Shown: positions 1 through 8,484, numbered from the stretch's first letter. The stretch is DNA of 40,266 nt from an uncultured Bacilli bacterium (GCA_934089275.1 CAKOJJ010000010.1:1-40266), one strand, 5' to 3'. The notes: generated by a model from the sequence alone, not told the origin. Numbers and translations are program-made.

Positions 1-111
1 TGCTGTGCAATATTTTTTTATTTTTAACTTCTTTACATTTTTTATAAAAATCTATTGACTATTCATAGTTGGTCTCCATAAAAATTCACTAAGTAGTATA
101 ATATAAATAAA

Positions 112-142
112 TGAAAATAACAAGAAAATTAATTCTTGTTAT
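112..142 (-). terminator. Putative intrinsic terminator of the DUF6020-like gene
   Basis: Ten-base inverted repeat (117-126 with 133-142, six-base loop). Its loop contains the stop codon of the gene ending at 129. On the minus strand it is followed by a T-rich but interrupted tract (TTTTCATTT). The weak U-tract makes the call moderate. Positions 1-111 beyond it hold no gene I can support. Confidence 0.5.
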
Positions 143-1712
143 ATTTAGTTGACGTCACAAGAGAAATCATTATTGGTAAGCTTACAATTATTGGATTCAT
201 ATATCTAAGATATGCATTAACTGGAGATAAAATACAGAATGCATAAGTTAAAAGTAACGGAATACTAATAACCAAATAATCACGTCTCTTTATATAAATA
301 GAATAACCTAAAACAATTACTAAAATAATGAAATATGTTCCTGTATTATATATAAATCTTATATATTTACTTCTTCTCAATTGATAAAAACATTCTTCAA
401 ATCCTTTTCTAAACTTTTTATATCTTTTGTTCATATAAAAGTCAAAGTTGCCTTTATTTATCCTTTTATTGTTTACAACTCTAAAGTAACCAATACTTTC
501 TTTTACATCTTCTTTGTAAGGATAAAAATATCCATAAGTGTTATTAAGAGTCGCATCAATATAAGTAACTGGATCCTTCTTTAGTAAACTCCACCATAAG
601 GATAAGAAATCTTTTAAATCTGATTTTGTTTCAATAACTAAACTTTCCTTTATTGGATCAGATATATCTGGATTATAGTTTTCAGCAAAATCATTTTCAT
701 CATACATAAATACCTTTGATAATTTGTCTTTTTCTTCTTCTGTCAAATTGTTATAAATTGAGTATCTAGCTATTTGTTGAACTGGTATCGATAAAGTTTC
801 TCGGATGTTGCTTGGTTCTATTCCGTTCATCTTAATGATTGTGTTAAGAATAAGTTGAGTAATAAAGAATAGAACAACAAAAGAAATTGATATTTTTTTA
901 TAATCTGGTTTTAAAAAGAATAATGCTAAAAACGATACGCTTACAACATATATTCCATTATTTCTAATTAGGATTAAAAGTAATGATGAAATCAATAAAA
1001 TTATGATGCTTTTTTTATCACTTTCATTATAGAAAAATTTTATGTAATTAATAAAGAAAAGAATAAACATCAAATAATATGACGTGTCTTTCATAAATGT
1101 ATAAGCATAAAGATACCATGATGGACTTAATGCAAAAAATAAAAATGTTAAAAGTTTAATAATATCAGATGTTCCTAATTTGTTTTGAAAGTCAATGATG
1201 TTTGCAAATATAAAGCAGGATAATGTATATTGAGTAAATGTAAATAAAAAAATACCGAAATTATCATTAGCTATAATTGATCCTATTTTTTGAACAGTAC
1301 CTAAAATAAATGTTGAAAATATTGGATGATGATTACTCCATGGAAGTACTCCTGAATAATAATTTAGTTGCCACATTCCATCCCATTGAACTGGACCAGG
1401 ATAGAAAGTTATAACAATTGGTAGTCCAATTAAAAATAAAAGAATAAAAACCATTAGTAAAGGATGATCATTGAATATAAATTTAAATACTTTATTATTT
1501 ATCGTCGTTTTTCTTTTTAATAGTTTAAATATAGCAAGAACAATAAAATACCAAATAATTAAATGAACTAAAAAGTCTATAAAGTTACTTATAAAATGAG
1601 TAGATTTCACTAAATATCTTATAGAACCATATTTTTCAATAGTTGAACCTACTATAAGAGATAACGAAATTATAAAACTTGTAAACAAAGCAGTAAAAGA
1701 TATCTTTTTCAT
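129..1712 (-). CDS. Polytopic membrane protein, DUF6020-like (possible GT-C type glycosyltransferase)
   Basis: About 527 residues with roughly a dozen hydrophobic helices separated by short polar loops, so an integral cytoplasmic-membrane protein. A conserved-looking loop after the third helix (YPGPVQWDGMW, then HHPIFS) and the later RNNGIY motif resemble the DUF6020 family. The acidic residue and HHP in the first large outer loop recall lipid-dependent GT-C transferases, but the substrate is unknown. A GTG nine bases upstream is in frame, but AGGTG sits six bases before the ATG at 1712, so 1712 is preferred. It is a single gene, separated from rpsI by a terminator and followed by a hairpin. 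The family assignment is from memory of the motif; the membrane nature is seen directly. Confidence 0.75.
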   Translation of the reverse strand: MKKISFTALFTSFIISLSLIVGSTIEKYGSIRYLVKSTHFISNFIDFLVHLIIWYFIVLAIFKLLKRKTTINNKVFKFIFNDHPLLMVFILLFLIGLPIVITFYPGPVQWDGMWQLNYYSGVLPWSNHHPIFSTFILGTVQKIGSIIANDNFGIFLFTFTQYTLSCFIFANIIDFQNKLGTSDIIKLLTFLFFALSPSWYLYAYTFMKDTSYYLMFILFFINYIKFFYNESDKKSIIILLISSLLLILIRNNGIYVVSVSFLALFFLKPDYKKISISFVVLFFITQLILNTIIKMNGIEPSNIRETLSIPVQQIARYSIYNNLTEEEKDKLSKVFMYDENDFAENYNPDISDPIKESLVIETKSDLKDFLSLWWSLLKKDPVTYIDATLNNTYGYFYPYKEDVKESIGYFRVVNNKRINKGNFDFYMNKRYKKFRKGFEECFYQLRRSKYIRFIYNTGTYFIILVIVLGYSIYIKRRDYLVISIPLLLTYAFCILSPVNAYLRYMNPIIVSLPIMISLVTSTKYNKN

Positions 1713-1758
1713 CTCATTCACCTAAACTTATTTTAAGCTAAATAAGTATTTTATGCAA

Positions 1759-1782
1759 GAAAAAACCTTGCATAAAGCAAGG
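1759..1782 (-). terminator. Intrinsic terminator of rplM-rpsI
   Basis: Minus-strand hairpin CCTTGC-loop-GCAAGG (1766-1771 with 1777-1782) followed directly by TTTTTT. It lies just after the rpsI stop. An alternative overlapping pairing (TATGCAAG with CTTGCATA) exists at 1752-1774. Confidence 0.85.
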
Positions 1783-1794
1783 TATTGAAACATT

Positions 1795-2208
1795 CTAACG
1801 TTTTGAGAATTGTGGTGCTCTACGAGCTTTTTTAAGACCATATTTTTTACGTTCTTTAACTCTTGGATCTCTAGTGATAAATCCTTCAGTTTTTAAGATT
1901 TTTCTATAAGCAGTTTCACTTGATGGATCAGTATCCTTATCATATTCAAGTAATGCTTTAGTAATAGCAAGTCTTATTGCTCCAGTTTGTCCAGAGAATC
2001 CACCACCTTTAACAGTAACAGTGATATCAAAAGTTGATTCATTGTTTGTTAAAACTAATGGTTGACGTAAGTCCATAACTAGAACTTCAAAAGGTAAGTA
2101 TTCATTTACATCTTTTCCATTAACGATAATTTTACCAGTTCCTGGAACCATTTTAACTTGTGCTACGCTTGATTTTCTTCTTCCTGTAGCTGTTATAACT
2201 TTACTCAT
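1795..2208 (-). CDS. rpsI: 30S ribosomal protein S9
   Basis: 137 residues, close to the usual 130. It has the family's N-terminal ATGRRKSS motif, the GGG..GQ.GA segment (residues about 68-77) and the basic C-terminal tail KKARRAPQFSKR, whose end reaches the P-site tRNA in the ribosome. The start ATG at 2208 has a perfect AGGAGG seven bases upstream. It follows rplM by 13 bases, the standard bacterial rplM-rpsI pair, and is closed by a strong terminator. Expression is expected from the rplM promoter. Confidence 0.98.
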   Translation of the reverse strand: MSKVITATGRRKSSVAQVKMVPGTGKIIVNGKDVNEYLPFEVLVMDLRQPLVLTNNESTFDITVTVKGGGFSGQTGAIRLAITKALLEYDKDTDPSSETAYRKILKTEGFITRDPRVKERKKYGLKKARRAPQFSKR

Positions 2209-2221
2209 TATTCCTTACCTC

Positions 2222-2653
2222 CTATAAACTTATGCTTTCTGGTTTTTGAGCTTGTTGTTCATGAGCATCACCTGCATAAACAAATAACTTTTTAGCCATT
2301 TGTCTTCCTAAACGGTTATGAGGAAGCATTCCTTTAACAGCTCTTTCAACCATTTCAACTGGATAATTTTCAATCATCTCAGCAGCATTTCTTTCTCTTA
2401 ATCCTCCAGTATATCCTGAATGATTATAATACATTTTATCATTTAACTTATTACCAGTTAGTTTAACTTTACTAGCGTTAGTTATAATGATGTAGTCTCC
2501 ACAATCGATATGAGGTGTAAATGTTACTTTGTGTTTTCCTCTTAGCATATGAGCAGCTTTAGTAGCAACTCTACCTAAAGGTAAATCAGTAGCATCTAAC
2601 ACATACCATTTACGTTCTACTGTTTCTTTCTTTTGCATAAATGTGTTTTTCAT
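2222..2653 (-). CDS. rplM: 50S ribosomal protein L13
   Basis: 143 residues from the ATG at 2653, which matches the usual L13 length. It carries the family motifs RKWYVLDA, LGRVAT, HIDCGDY and the C-terminal LPHNRLGRQ. An in-frame TTG 18 bases upstream would give a longer protein, but GGG of the Shine-Dalgarno (AAAGGGA) lies nine bases before the ATG and inside that extension, so 2653 is the start. It is transcribed from its own consensus promoter through an about 80-nt leader and is followed by rpsI. L13 binds early in 50S assembly. Confidence 0.97.
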   Translation of the reverse strand: MKNTFMQKKETVERKWYVLDATDLPLGRVATKAAHMLRGKHKVTFTPHIDCGDYIIITNASKVKLTGNKLNDKMYYNHSGYTGGLRERNAAEMIENYPVEMVERAVKGMLPHNRLGRQMAKKLFVYAGDAHEQQAQKPESISL

Positions 2654-2733
2654 AATATTTTTCCCTTTCAAAAATTCCTATCTTCATCAACTTCCCACAT
2701 CGAATCCAATATCCGAATTTAAAAAATGTACCA
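2654..2733 (-). promoter_or_regulatory. rplM 5' leader, candidate L13 autoregulatory leader
   Basis: About 80 nt lie between the predicted transcription start and the rplM ATG. A long-range helix can form between AAATTC near the 5' end and GAATTT just upstream of the Shine-Dalgarno, enclosing a shorter stem. L13 leaders that bind the protein are known upstream of rplM-rpsI in low-GC Gram-positives. I cannot confirm that the fold matches that family, so this is a candidate only. Confidence 0.4.
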
Positions 2734-2739
2734 GTTAAA

Positions 2740-2768
2740 ATTATATGCTATGTGCTTGTAAATGTCAA
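2740..2768 (-). promoter_or_regulatory. rplM-rpsI promoter (perfect consensus)
   Basis: TTGACA (2763-2768), 17-base spacer and TATAAT (2740-2745) on the minus strand: both hexamers match the housekeeping sigma consensus exactly. It separates ribosomal protein expression from the upstream truA block. Confidence 0.9.
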
Positions 2769-2826
2769 ACATTTTTTTTGCCTTTTTGTTAATATACTAA
2801 ATTTATATGAATAAATGTATATTTTA

Positions 2827-3549
2827 TTAATATTTAACTTCCATTAAATAAAGACCATTTGCTGGAACTGTCATATAATTATAGATGTTTTTTGATTGAC
2901 TTAGCATCTCTTCTATACCTGTTGTTGGCATACGTCCTTCTCCAGCTAAAAGTAGTGTTCCTACTAAGTTTCTAACCATATATCGATAAAAACTTACTCC
3001 TGTAAATGTAATATATAACATATTTCCACATTTTTTGAAATCAACTTTAGATATTATAGAGTTATAGTTTTCTCTTTCTCCAGAAGTAAATACTTTAAAC
3101 GAATGTGCTCCAAGTAGGTATTTACTCGCTTTTTTCATATTCTTAATATTTAGTTTTTTATTATAATTATAAACATAATCGTCTATAAACAAATCATATT
3201 CTCCCATATTTATAATATATTGGTATTTTTTTTGAACACAATCAAATCTAGCATGAAAGTCATTTGATACTTCTTCAATATAGTTAATTCTTATAGCTGG
3301 ATCTAATCTACTATTAATTGCTAAAAGTAAATGGGGTATATCTATTTTTATATTTAAATCAAAGTGTATTTTTTGATCAATTGCATGAACTCCTCGATCA
3401 GTTCTTCCAGCACCTTTTACTAAAACTATCGTTTTATTTATATGAGTTAAAACTTTTTCAAGTTCACCTTGAACTGATTTTTTATTTTTTAAGCGTTGAA
3501 AACCATAAAATTTTGAACCATCATAGCTCACACTTGCTAAGTAACGCAT
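2827..3549 (-). CDS. truA: tRNA pseudouridine(38-40) synthase TruA
   Basis: 240 residues, the normal length. The catalytic aspartate is Asp51 in GRTDRGVH (usually GRTDAGVH; the Arg replaces a usual Ala). N-terminal YDGSKFYGFQ and C-terminal FYRYMVRNLVG are also typical. It isomerises uridines in the anticodon stem-loop of many tRNAs. The start codon overlaps the stop of the upstream ATPase-like gene by one base (TAATG), so it is translationally coupled. The order ecfA-like, truA, rplM, rpsI is the standard Bacillota arrangement, except that ecfT, normally directly before truA, is absent. Confidence 0.95.
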   Translation of the reverse strand: MRYLASVSYDGSKFYGFQRLKNKKSVQGELEKVLTHINKTIVLVKGAGRTDRGVHAIDQKIHFDLNIKIDIPHLLLAINSRLDPAIRINYIEEVSNDFHARFDCVQKKYQYIINMGEYDLFIDDYVYNYNKKLNIKNMKKASKYLLGAHSFKVFTSGERENYNSIISKVDFKKCGNMLYITFTGVSFYRYMVRNLVGTLLLAGEGRMPTTGIEEMLSQSKNIYNYMTVPANGLYLMEVKY

Positions 3550-4178
3550 TACATCACACTCCTATATATATCCTTTAAAAGTTCTTTTCTATCAAATGTA
3601 TAAATTAAATTGGCTCCCTTTTTATTTGCTAGATTAATAAATTTAATGATTTTAGAATCGATTATAGATTCATTAAAAGCATCATCTATTAAATCATCAT
3701 AAATAATTTTCCCTTCATCAAAGATAATTAAATGATCGCTTGCTTTATAAAGAAATTCCATATTTGTTGATAAAAAGATAAAAGTTAATTCATCATTTTT
3801 GATTTTTCTTATAAAACTAAGAAGTTTCTTTCTATCTTTGTGGCTCATATTTAAATCCATATGATCAAAAATAATCGTTTTATAATTTTTAAGTATGGCA
3901 TATATGAGCAGAACAAATTTAAAATCAGTTTTAGATATATTTTTTATTTTTTTATTTAATAAATCTAAATCTAGTTCTAACATATTAAATAAAGTTACTA
4001 TACGTTCATTTATTTTAAAGTGAAAACCATTTAAGAATCTTTTTACTGTCCAATTATCATCATACATTAAACCTTCAATATCAAAGCCTTCATTTAATAA
4101 ATCATTGATATCGCCAATTACTCCAACCGTTTGATATCTAAAACGGGGAGTTTTATTTAAACTTACAACTACTTCCAT
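3549..4178 (-). CDS. Degenerate EcfA2-like ABC ATPase relic
   Basis: 209 residues against about 285 for EcfA2. Position (directly before truA) and the C-terminal half (Walker-B-like TIIFDHMDLN, then STNMEF, ASDHLIIFDEGKII and a last helix with RKELLKDI) identify it as EcfA2-derived. The N-terminal P-loop region is missing or unrecognisable, the LSGGQ signature is replaced by ISKTD, the catalytic Glu after Walker B is His, and the switch His is Asn. The frame is nevertheless intact, with a Shine-Dalgarno (GGTGG) and coupled translation at both ends. It cannot be a normal ATPase. Either it is a structural partner of the neighbouring EcfA1-like protein or it has a new role. Confidence 0.75.
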   Translation of the reverse strand: MEVVVSLNKTPRFRYQTVGVIGDINDLLNEGFDIEGLMYDDNWTVKRFLNGFHFKINERIVTLFNMLELDLDLLNKKIKNISKTDFKFVLLIYAILKNYKTIIFDHMDLNMSHKDRKKLLSFIRKIKNDELTFIFLSTNMEFLYKASDHLIIFDEGKIIYDDLIDDAFNESIIDSKIIKFINLANKKGANLIYTFDRKELLKDIYRSVM

Positions 4179-4918
4179 ATTTTATCCACCAACTTTTTTT
4201 CATCTAGATATACCTTATTAATAATGCCATATAGCACTAGATTTTGAGACATCTCAGCAGTAAAAGGAAGATTTATACCAATATAAGGTAAAATCGTATT
4301 TCCATTTAATAATTCTTTTTTATCTCCATAAAAAACAGTTTTCATATCATTTAACAACAATACTTTATCACTTATAAGTAAATCCTCACCATTATTTGTA
4401 CAATTTATCAAGGTTATTCTATTGGAAACACAAAAATTAAGCAAATTCTTTTTATCAGTTTCATTTAAATAACTCAACAAATTATCAATTCCAAATATTT
4501 GAGGTTTTATTATTAGAAGTGCAAGAATTTTTATAAGTATACGTTTTTCTATTGTTAAAGCATCGATTCTTTCACTCAATAACTTACTTATTTTAAAAAA
4601 TTTTGCGATTTCATTTATCTTATTTGTAATCTCATCTATTCTATAACCTAGTTTAGATAAGTAGTAATGAAATTCTTCTGCCACATACTCACATTTAAAA
4701 ACATCATCATCTAAAACAACTGCTATGTTATTTTTTAGATAAGTTATATCATATTCACTTATTAAAATATCATCAAGATATACGTCATGATTAGGAATTA
4801 CGTTTATTAGTTTTTTTAAAAAATATGTTTTACCAGAATTTGTTGGACCTAATACAGATATAACCGGTAAAGTTAAATCTAAATCAATGGACATACTTTT
4901 AACACTTAGTTTTTCCAT
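4169..4918 (-). CDS. Degenerate EcfA1-like ABC ATPase
   Basis: 249 residues from the ATG at 4918; GGAGG lies eight bases upstream, and the alternative ATG at 4924 is only two bases from it. A P-loop is retained (GPTNSGKT, residues 24-31), and the C-terminal LPFTAEMS and LDEKKLVDKI match the EcfA C-terminal domain. The Q-loop glutamine is lost, the signature reads LTIEK instead of LSGGQ, Walker B keeps Asp (IFGIDN) but the catalytic Glu is Asn, and the switch His is Asn. It may still bind a nucleotide but should not hydrolyse it normally. It overlaps the EcfA2-like gene by ten bases. There is no EcfT gene, so a canonical energy-coupling transporter cannot be made here. Confidence 0.75.
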   Translation of the reverse strand: MEKLSVKSMSIDLDLTLPVISVLGPTNSGKTYFLKKLINVIPNHDVYLDDILISEYDITYLKNNIAVVLDDDVFKCEYVAEEFHYYLSKLGYRIDEITNKINEIAKFFKISKLLSERIDALTIEKRILIKILALLIIKPQIFGIDNLLSYLNETDKKNLLNFCVSNRITLINCTNNGEDLLISDKVLLLNDMKTVFYGDKKELLNGNTILPYIGINLPFTAEMSQNLVLYGIINKVYLDEKKLVDKIWK

Positions 4919-4941
4919 AACCATAACCTCCAGTAAAATAT

Positions 4942-4970
4942 ATTATACAATAAATGCAGTTGTTTTTGAA
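4942..4970 (-). promoter_or_regulatory. Promoter of the ecfA-like/truA operon
   Basis: TTCAAA (4965-4970), 17-base spacer, TATAAT (4942-4947) on the minus strand, ending about 25 bases before the start codon. The -10 is perfect and the -35 matches four of six. Confidence 0.6.
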
Positions 4971-4971
4971 T

Positions 4972-5002
4972 AAAAAATACTGAAGTTTTTATTCTTCAGT
5001 AT
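4972..5002 (-). terminator. Intrinsic terminator of the YihY operon
   Basis: Perfect nine-base stem (4977-4985 with 4994-5002) on the minus strand followed by a T-run. The last codons and the stop of the YihY gene lie inside it. Confidence 0.85.
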
Positions 5003-5900
5003 CTTTATTTTGACTACGTTCTTTTATTACTTTTAAAGGACGATTTTCATTTAAAACTTTTTCTTGTTCCATTTCTTCACCATAATTTAGTGATAGGCCG
5101 ATAACAAATACAAATGACATAAAATATAACCATAACATAAGTATTGCGATATTTGATAAAGCTCCATAGAAAATATTGTATGTTGTCATATTGGTTGATA
5201 TTTGACTATAAAACCAAGTTAGAATAACCCAACCAATTGTGGTAAATATTGCTCCAGTATTAATGTGTGAATTTCTTCTGACTCTGTCGGGAGCAATCTC
5301 GTATATTCCTCTTAAGAATACAAACATTACAAGCCATGTTAATGGTCCCTTTAAAATGTTAAATATTTCTTTTATTGTAGAACTAATATTAGTAAATTCA
5401 AATAATTCTAGTATCTTTTTTCCAAATACTGGGAATACCAGTAAGAAGATTACGATAACAACTATCCCAAAAGTCATAAATATAGCTTTTATTCTTCTTT
5501 TAATCCAATTGGATTGATTAATACCATAAATTTGATTACTTATTAGGATAACAGTGTTGCATCCATTACTTGCTAAATAGAACATCCATAAGAATATCAA
5601 TGCAAGTTTTAAATCGATTGTATTACCAGTTAAATATGGTTTTAAGAATTCAGCACCTGTTGGTATTATATTATCAAGTATATCGATAACCGTATCCATA
5701 TTAATGTTAAATAAACCTGCTCCAAAACCACATAAAGTTATGATTGGAACAAGGGATAAGATAATAAAGAAAGCTAATTGTCCAGGTAATATCCCCATCT
5801 CTGGTTTCTTTATTATCTCAATAATTTTTAGTATGTAATTTTTTAAATTTTTAAATTGCTCAGCTGCTTTTTTATTAAATTTACTAATTCTTTTTTTCAT
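4989..5900 (-). CDS. YihY/BrkB-family inner membrane protein
   Basis: 303 residues from the ATG at 5900, which has GAGG six bases upstream; a GTG seven codons earlier lacks this spacing. The sequence begins with a basic cytoplasmic segment, then six hydrophobic helices and a charged tail. GQLAFFIILSLVPI and the NIFYGALSNI..LMLWLYF block near the end are typical of the YihY/BrkB (formerly 'ribonuclease BN') family. The family's molecular role is unsettled, with envelope or transport functions suggested. It overlaps the upstream GGDEF-like gene by 17 bases and ends the operon. Confidence 0.9.
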   Translation of the reverse strand: MKKRISKFNKKAAEQFKNLKNYILKIIEIIKKPEMGILPGQLAFFIILSLVPIITLCGFGAGLFNINMDTVIDILDNIIPTGAEFLKPYLTGNTIDLKLALIFLWMFYLASNGCNTVILISNQIYGINQSNWIKRRIKAIFMTFGIVVIVIFLLVFPVFGKKILELFEFTNISSTIKEIFNILKGPLTWLVMFVFLRGIYEIAPDRVRRNSHINTGAIFTTIGWVILTWFYSQISTNMTTYNIFYGALSNIAILMLWLYFMSFVFVIGLSLNYGEEMEQEKVLNENRPLKVIKERSQNKDTEE

Positions 5901-7914
5901 AAGATTCCTCTTTATTATCACGCATCTTTATACTAGCTTCATTAAATGCATCTTCTACTAATTTTGAGTCATCTTCAATCATAGAGAATCCCATTGCAAC
6001 TCCTGGTTCATAATCCAGTTTTTTTAGTTCTTTTACTAATTTTTTTATGTAAGATAAAACTTGTTTTTCAGGATATCCAACTAGATATACGAAGAATTCA
6101 TTTCCATCTGTACGCATTATTTCTGAATTATCAATTTGAGTTTTTATTAAAGCATTAGCAACTTTTTGAATTAATTTATCTCCTTCTTCATGTCCTAAAG
6201 TATCATTTAAGTCTTTTAATTCATTGATATCTAGAACTATACAAGCTTGTGGATAAATTGTGTTTTTATTCCATAAATTAACTTTTTCATTATAATAATT
6301 TCTGTTTTTTAAAGATGTAAGTAAATCAATATATTTGATTCGATCTTCTTTTTTTACTTTAGTATTTATTTTTATAGCTTTTTCTTTTTTCTTTCTTAAA
6401 ACAAAAATATATGAAGCTATAATGATAACAATTATAGAATACTTCGCGATTGTTCCGACAATCACACCCTTTTTAGCTACATAGTTATAAGAAGAAATAC
6501 CTTTTCTAACTATATCACTTGGATCTAATGTTTTAGTATAAGCATTAAATAATAAATAGAATGTATCACTGGCATTTTTATATCTGAATGTATAATTGTT
6601 TTCTTCTAAAGTTCCAGCAAGTCTTACTGTGTATTCATTAGTTTTATTTGTAATGTAATAGTTATATTCTGATTCATCAACTAATATTATTGCTTTTTTC
6701 TTAATGATTTTAGTTAATTCATTGTTGTTTTTATAAGTAATAACATTTATATCTTTGTTGTTTTTTAAAATATCTGAAAGATATGAGTTTTCAAGAACAT
6801 AAACTGTTTGATTTGAAAGTCCACTTATATTTGTAAGTGATAAGTCAATGCTATTATGTGCAATAACATAATATTTTATTTTCTTTACAGCACCAGTATC
6901 AATATAATTTGTTATCAAATTATAATAGTTATAATATAAATCTATGTCACCTTTTATAGCAGCTTCTGCTAAAGAATTTGGTGTTTTATATTTACGATAA
7001 GTAAAATCAACATTAGCAAATTTAGCAAAGTCATTTAAGATTTCTGAAGTTATTCCTCCATATGACCCACTTGTTAAAACTTCATATGGGCGATATTCAG
7101 CAAAACCATATTTATAAGTTTTATTTAAGAAGTTCTCTTCATCAAGTTCTGAGATTCCTAATTTATCAATAAATAATTGGTAATTGTGTTTACCATATGA
7201 TTTAGTATATTTTTTTTCTTTCCATGATAAGAATTCTTTTTTAAAAATAGAATTTATCATTTCATTATCACCTAAATGAAAATAATAGTATTTATTTAAA
7301 TCACTTACGTGATATAAAATGTTAATATTATTTTCTATTATTTGATCCTTATATTCATTTAATGGAACTAAAGCATATTTTAAGTTTCCATTTCCTAAAT
7401 CTTCAATAATTTTTGATATCGCATCATAACTTTTTAAAGTAGTCTCATTAATTCCATAATAATTAGTTATTTGAGTTTTATTGTTGTTCAATACCCCCAA
7501 ATTTAAACTTACAACATCGCTTGCATCAACAACACCACTGTTTTTGCTGATAAGAACAAAATGATCCTTAAACATTAAAAGTTCATTTTTATCAAACTTG
7601 TCACTTATAGTAAATCCATATCCCGTTGTTGCGGTTAAATATGAAACCGTATTATTGTTAATCTTAATTCCCAAATCATTAGCTAAATAATCGGAAAAAT
7701 CAAAAAACACACCAGCTCCAGTATTTCCAAATACCGGGACATCGTTAGGAATTGATAAAGATATTACATTGCTACTATTTTCATCTATCCATTTTTTTTC
7801 TTTAATAGACAAAGCATTTTCATCAACTATTAATTTATATAATCCGAAAAATGCAGATCCTAAAACGATTGCAACTATTCCAATTATTATTAATACTCTT
7901 TTTACTTTTCTCAT
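5884..7914 (-). CDS. Membrane protein with two solute-binding-like domains and a degenerate GGDEF domain
   Basis: 676 residues: an N-terminal membrane helix (about 6-28), an extracytoplasmic region with two consecutive family-3 solute-binding-like domains (about 45-255 and 260-490; the second has YGFAEYRPYEV and GGITSEI), a second helix (about 500-520) and a cytoplasmic GGDEF-like domain. The domain keeps DINELKDLND and GHEEGD, but the signature is DGNEF (603-607) in place of GG[D/E]EF, and there is no RxxD inhibitory site at the usual position. Loss of the metal-binding acidic residue argues against cyclic-di-GMP synthesis. A nucleotide-sensing or signalling role controlled by an external ligand is inferred. 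Start ATG 7914 follows AGGTGAG. Confidence 0.85.
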   Translation of the reverse strand: MRKVKRVLIIIGIVAIVLGSAFFGLYKLIVDENALSIKEKKWIDENSSNVISLSIPNDVPVFGNTGAGVFFDFSDYLANDLGIKINNNTVSYLTATTGYGFTISDKFDKNELLMFKDHFVLISKNSGVVDASDVVSLNLGVLNNNKTQITNYYGINETTLKSYDAISKIIEDLGNGNLKYALVPLNEYKDQIIENNINILYHVSDLNKYYYFHLGDNEMINSIFKKEFLSWKEKKYTKSYGKHNYQLFIDKLGISELDEENFLNKTYKYGFAEYRPYEVLTSGSYGGITSEILNDFAKFANVDFTYRKYKTPNSLAEAAIKGDIDLYYNYYNLITNYIDTGAVKKIKYYVIAHNSIDLSLTNISGLSNQTVYVLENSYLSDILKNNKDINVITYKNNNELTKIIKKKAIILVDESEYNYYITNKTNEYTVRLAGTLEENNYTFRYKNASDTFYLLFNAYTKTLDPSDIVRKGISSYNYVAKKGVIVGTIAKYSIIVIIIASYIFVLRKKKEKAIKINTKVKKEDRIKYIDLLTSLKNRNYYNEKVNLWNKNTIYPQACIVLDINELKDLNDTLGHEEGDKLIQKVANALIKTQIDNSEIMRTDGNEFFVYLVGYPEKQVLSYIKKLVKELKKLDYEPGVAMGFSMIEDDSKLVEDAFNEASIKMRDNKEESYEKKN

Positions 7915-7921
7915 AACTCAC

Positions 7922-8419
7922 CTATTTCTTTTTAGTGGTTGTCGAAGTTGTTGTAGTATCTACTGAATAATTTGCCCAAGAGATTACTGTATTACTAGCT
8001 GATTTACTTCCAAGATATGGAGTTAATCCTTCTCTTTTAAATATGAATTGAATATCATAATATGTTTTCTCATTTTCTGGAATTTTCTCTAGACAACCAA
8101 CTGCTAAGTTTTGAATAGCTTCATTAGATGTTGTTTTTTCCATTTCAACATCAATATAAATTATTCTTCCTTGAACTCTAACATTTGATTTAGTTACACC
8201 TTTTCCATCTTTATAGTAATTTTTTAAATCTTCAACAACTGAATCAATATTATGATTTTTAATATCGTCCAATCTATTTCCATATGGGCTTGATACAGTT
8301 TGATTAACAAAATATATCACAACACCACTAGCCATCAAAATTAAACATATCAATGAAATAATCATCAATATTGAATAAATACGATTGTTTTTATAAAAAT
8401 TTTTTAGTTTTTTTAACAT
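7922..8419 (-). CDS. Small membrane-anchored protein of unknown function
   Basis: 165 residues: a basic N-terminus, one hydrophobic helix (about 17-39), an extracytoplasmic domain and a low-complexity Thr-rich/Lys tail. I do not recognise the family. The start at 8419 is chosen because GGGGTG is six bases upstream; an in-frame ATG at 8452 overlaps the predicted -10 box. It is seven bases upstream of the solute-binding/GGDEF-like gene and so is probably part of the same membrane-signalling operon. A similar Thr-rich low-complexity stretch occurs in the VanY-like protein at 32.2 kb. Confidence 0.75.
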   Translation of the reverse strand: MLKKLKNFYKNNRIYSILMIISLICLILMASGVVIYFVNQTVSSPYGNRLDDIKNHNIDSVVEDLKNYYKDGKGVTKSNVRVQGRIIYIDVEMEKTTSNEAIQNLAVGCLEKIPENEKTYYDIQFIFKREGLTPYLGSKSASNTVISWANYSVDTTTTSTTTKKK

Positions 8420-8450
8420 TCTTTTCACCCCAAAAACTTTAAGTATATTC

Positions 8451-8479
8451 ATTATACTACATATATATTAAAATTAAAA
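8451..8479 (-). promoter_or_regulatory. Possible promoter of the membrane-signalling operon
   Basis: A perfect TATAAT (8451-8456) on the minus strand, with only a weak -35 (TTTTAA, 17-base spacing). It overlaps the upstream alternative ATG of the first gene. Confidence 0.4.
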
Positions 8480-8484
8480 GTATT

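Noticed and set aside
2788..2822. AT-only inverted repeat between truA and rplM as truA terminator
   Set aside because: It is imperfect, without GC pairs at its base or a T-run on the minus strand, so it may be only AT-rich symmetry before the rplM promoter.
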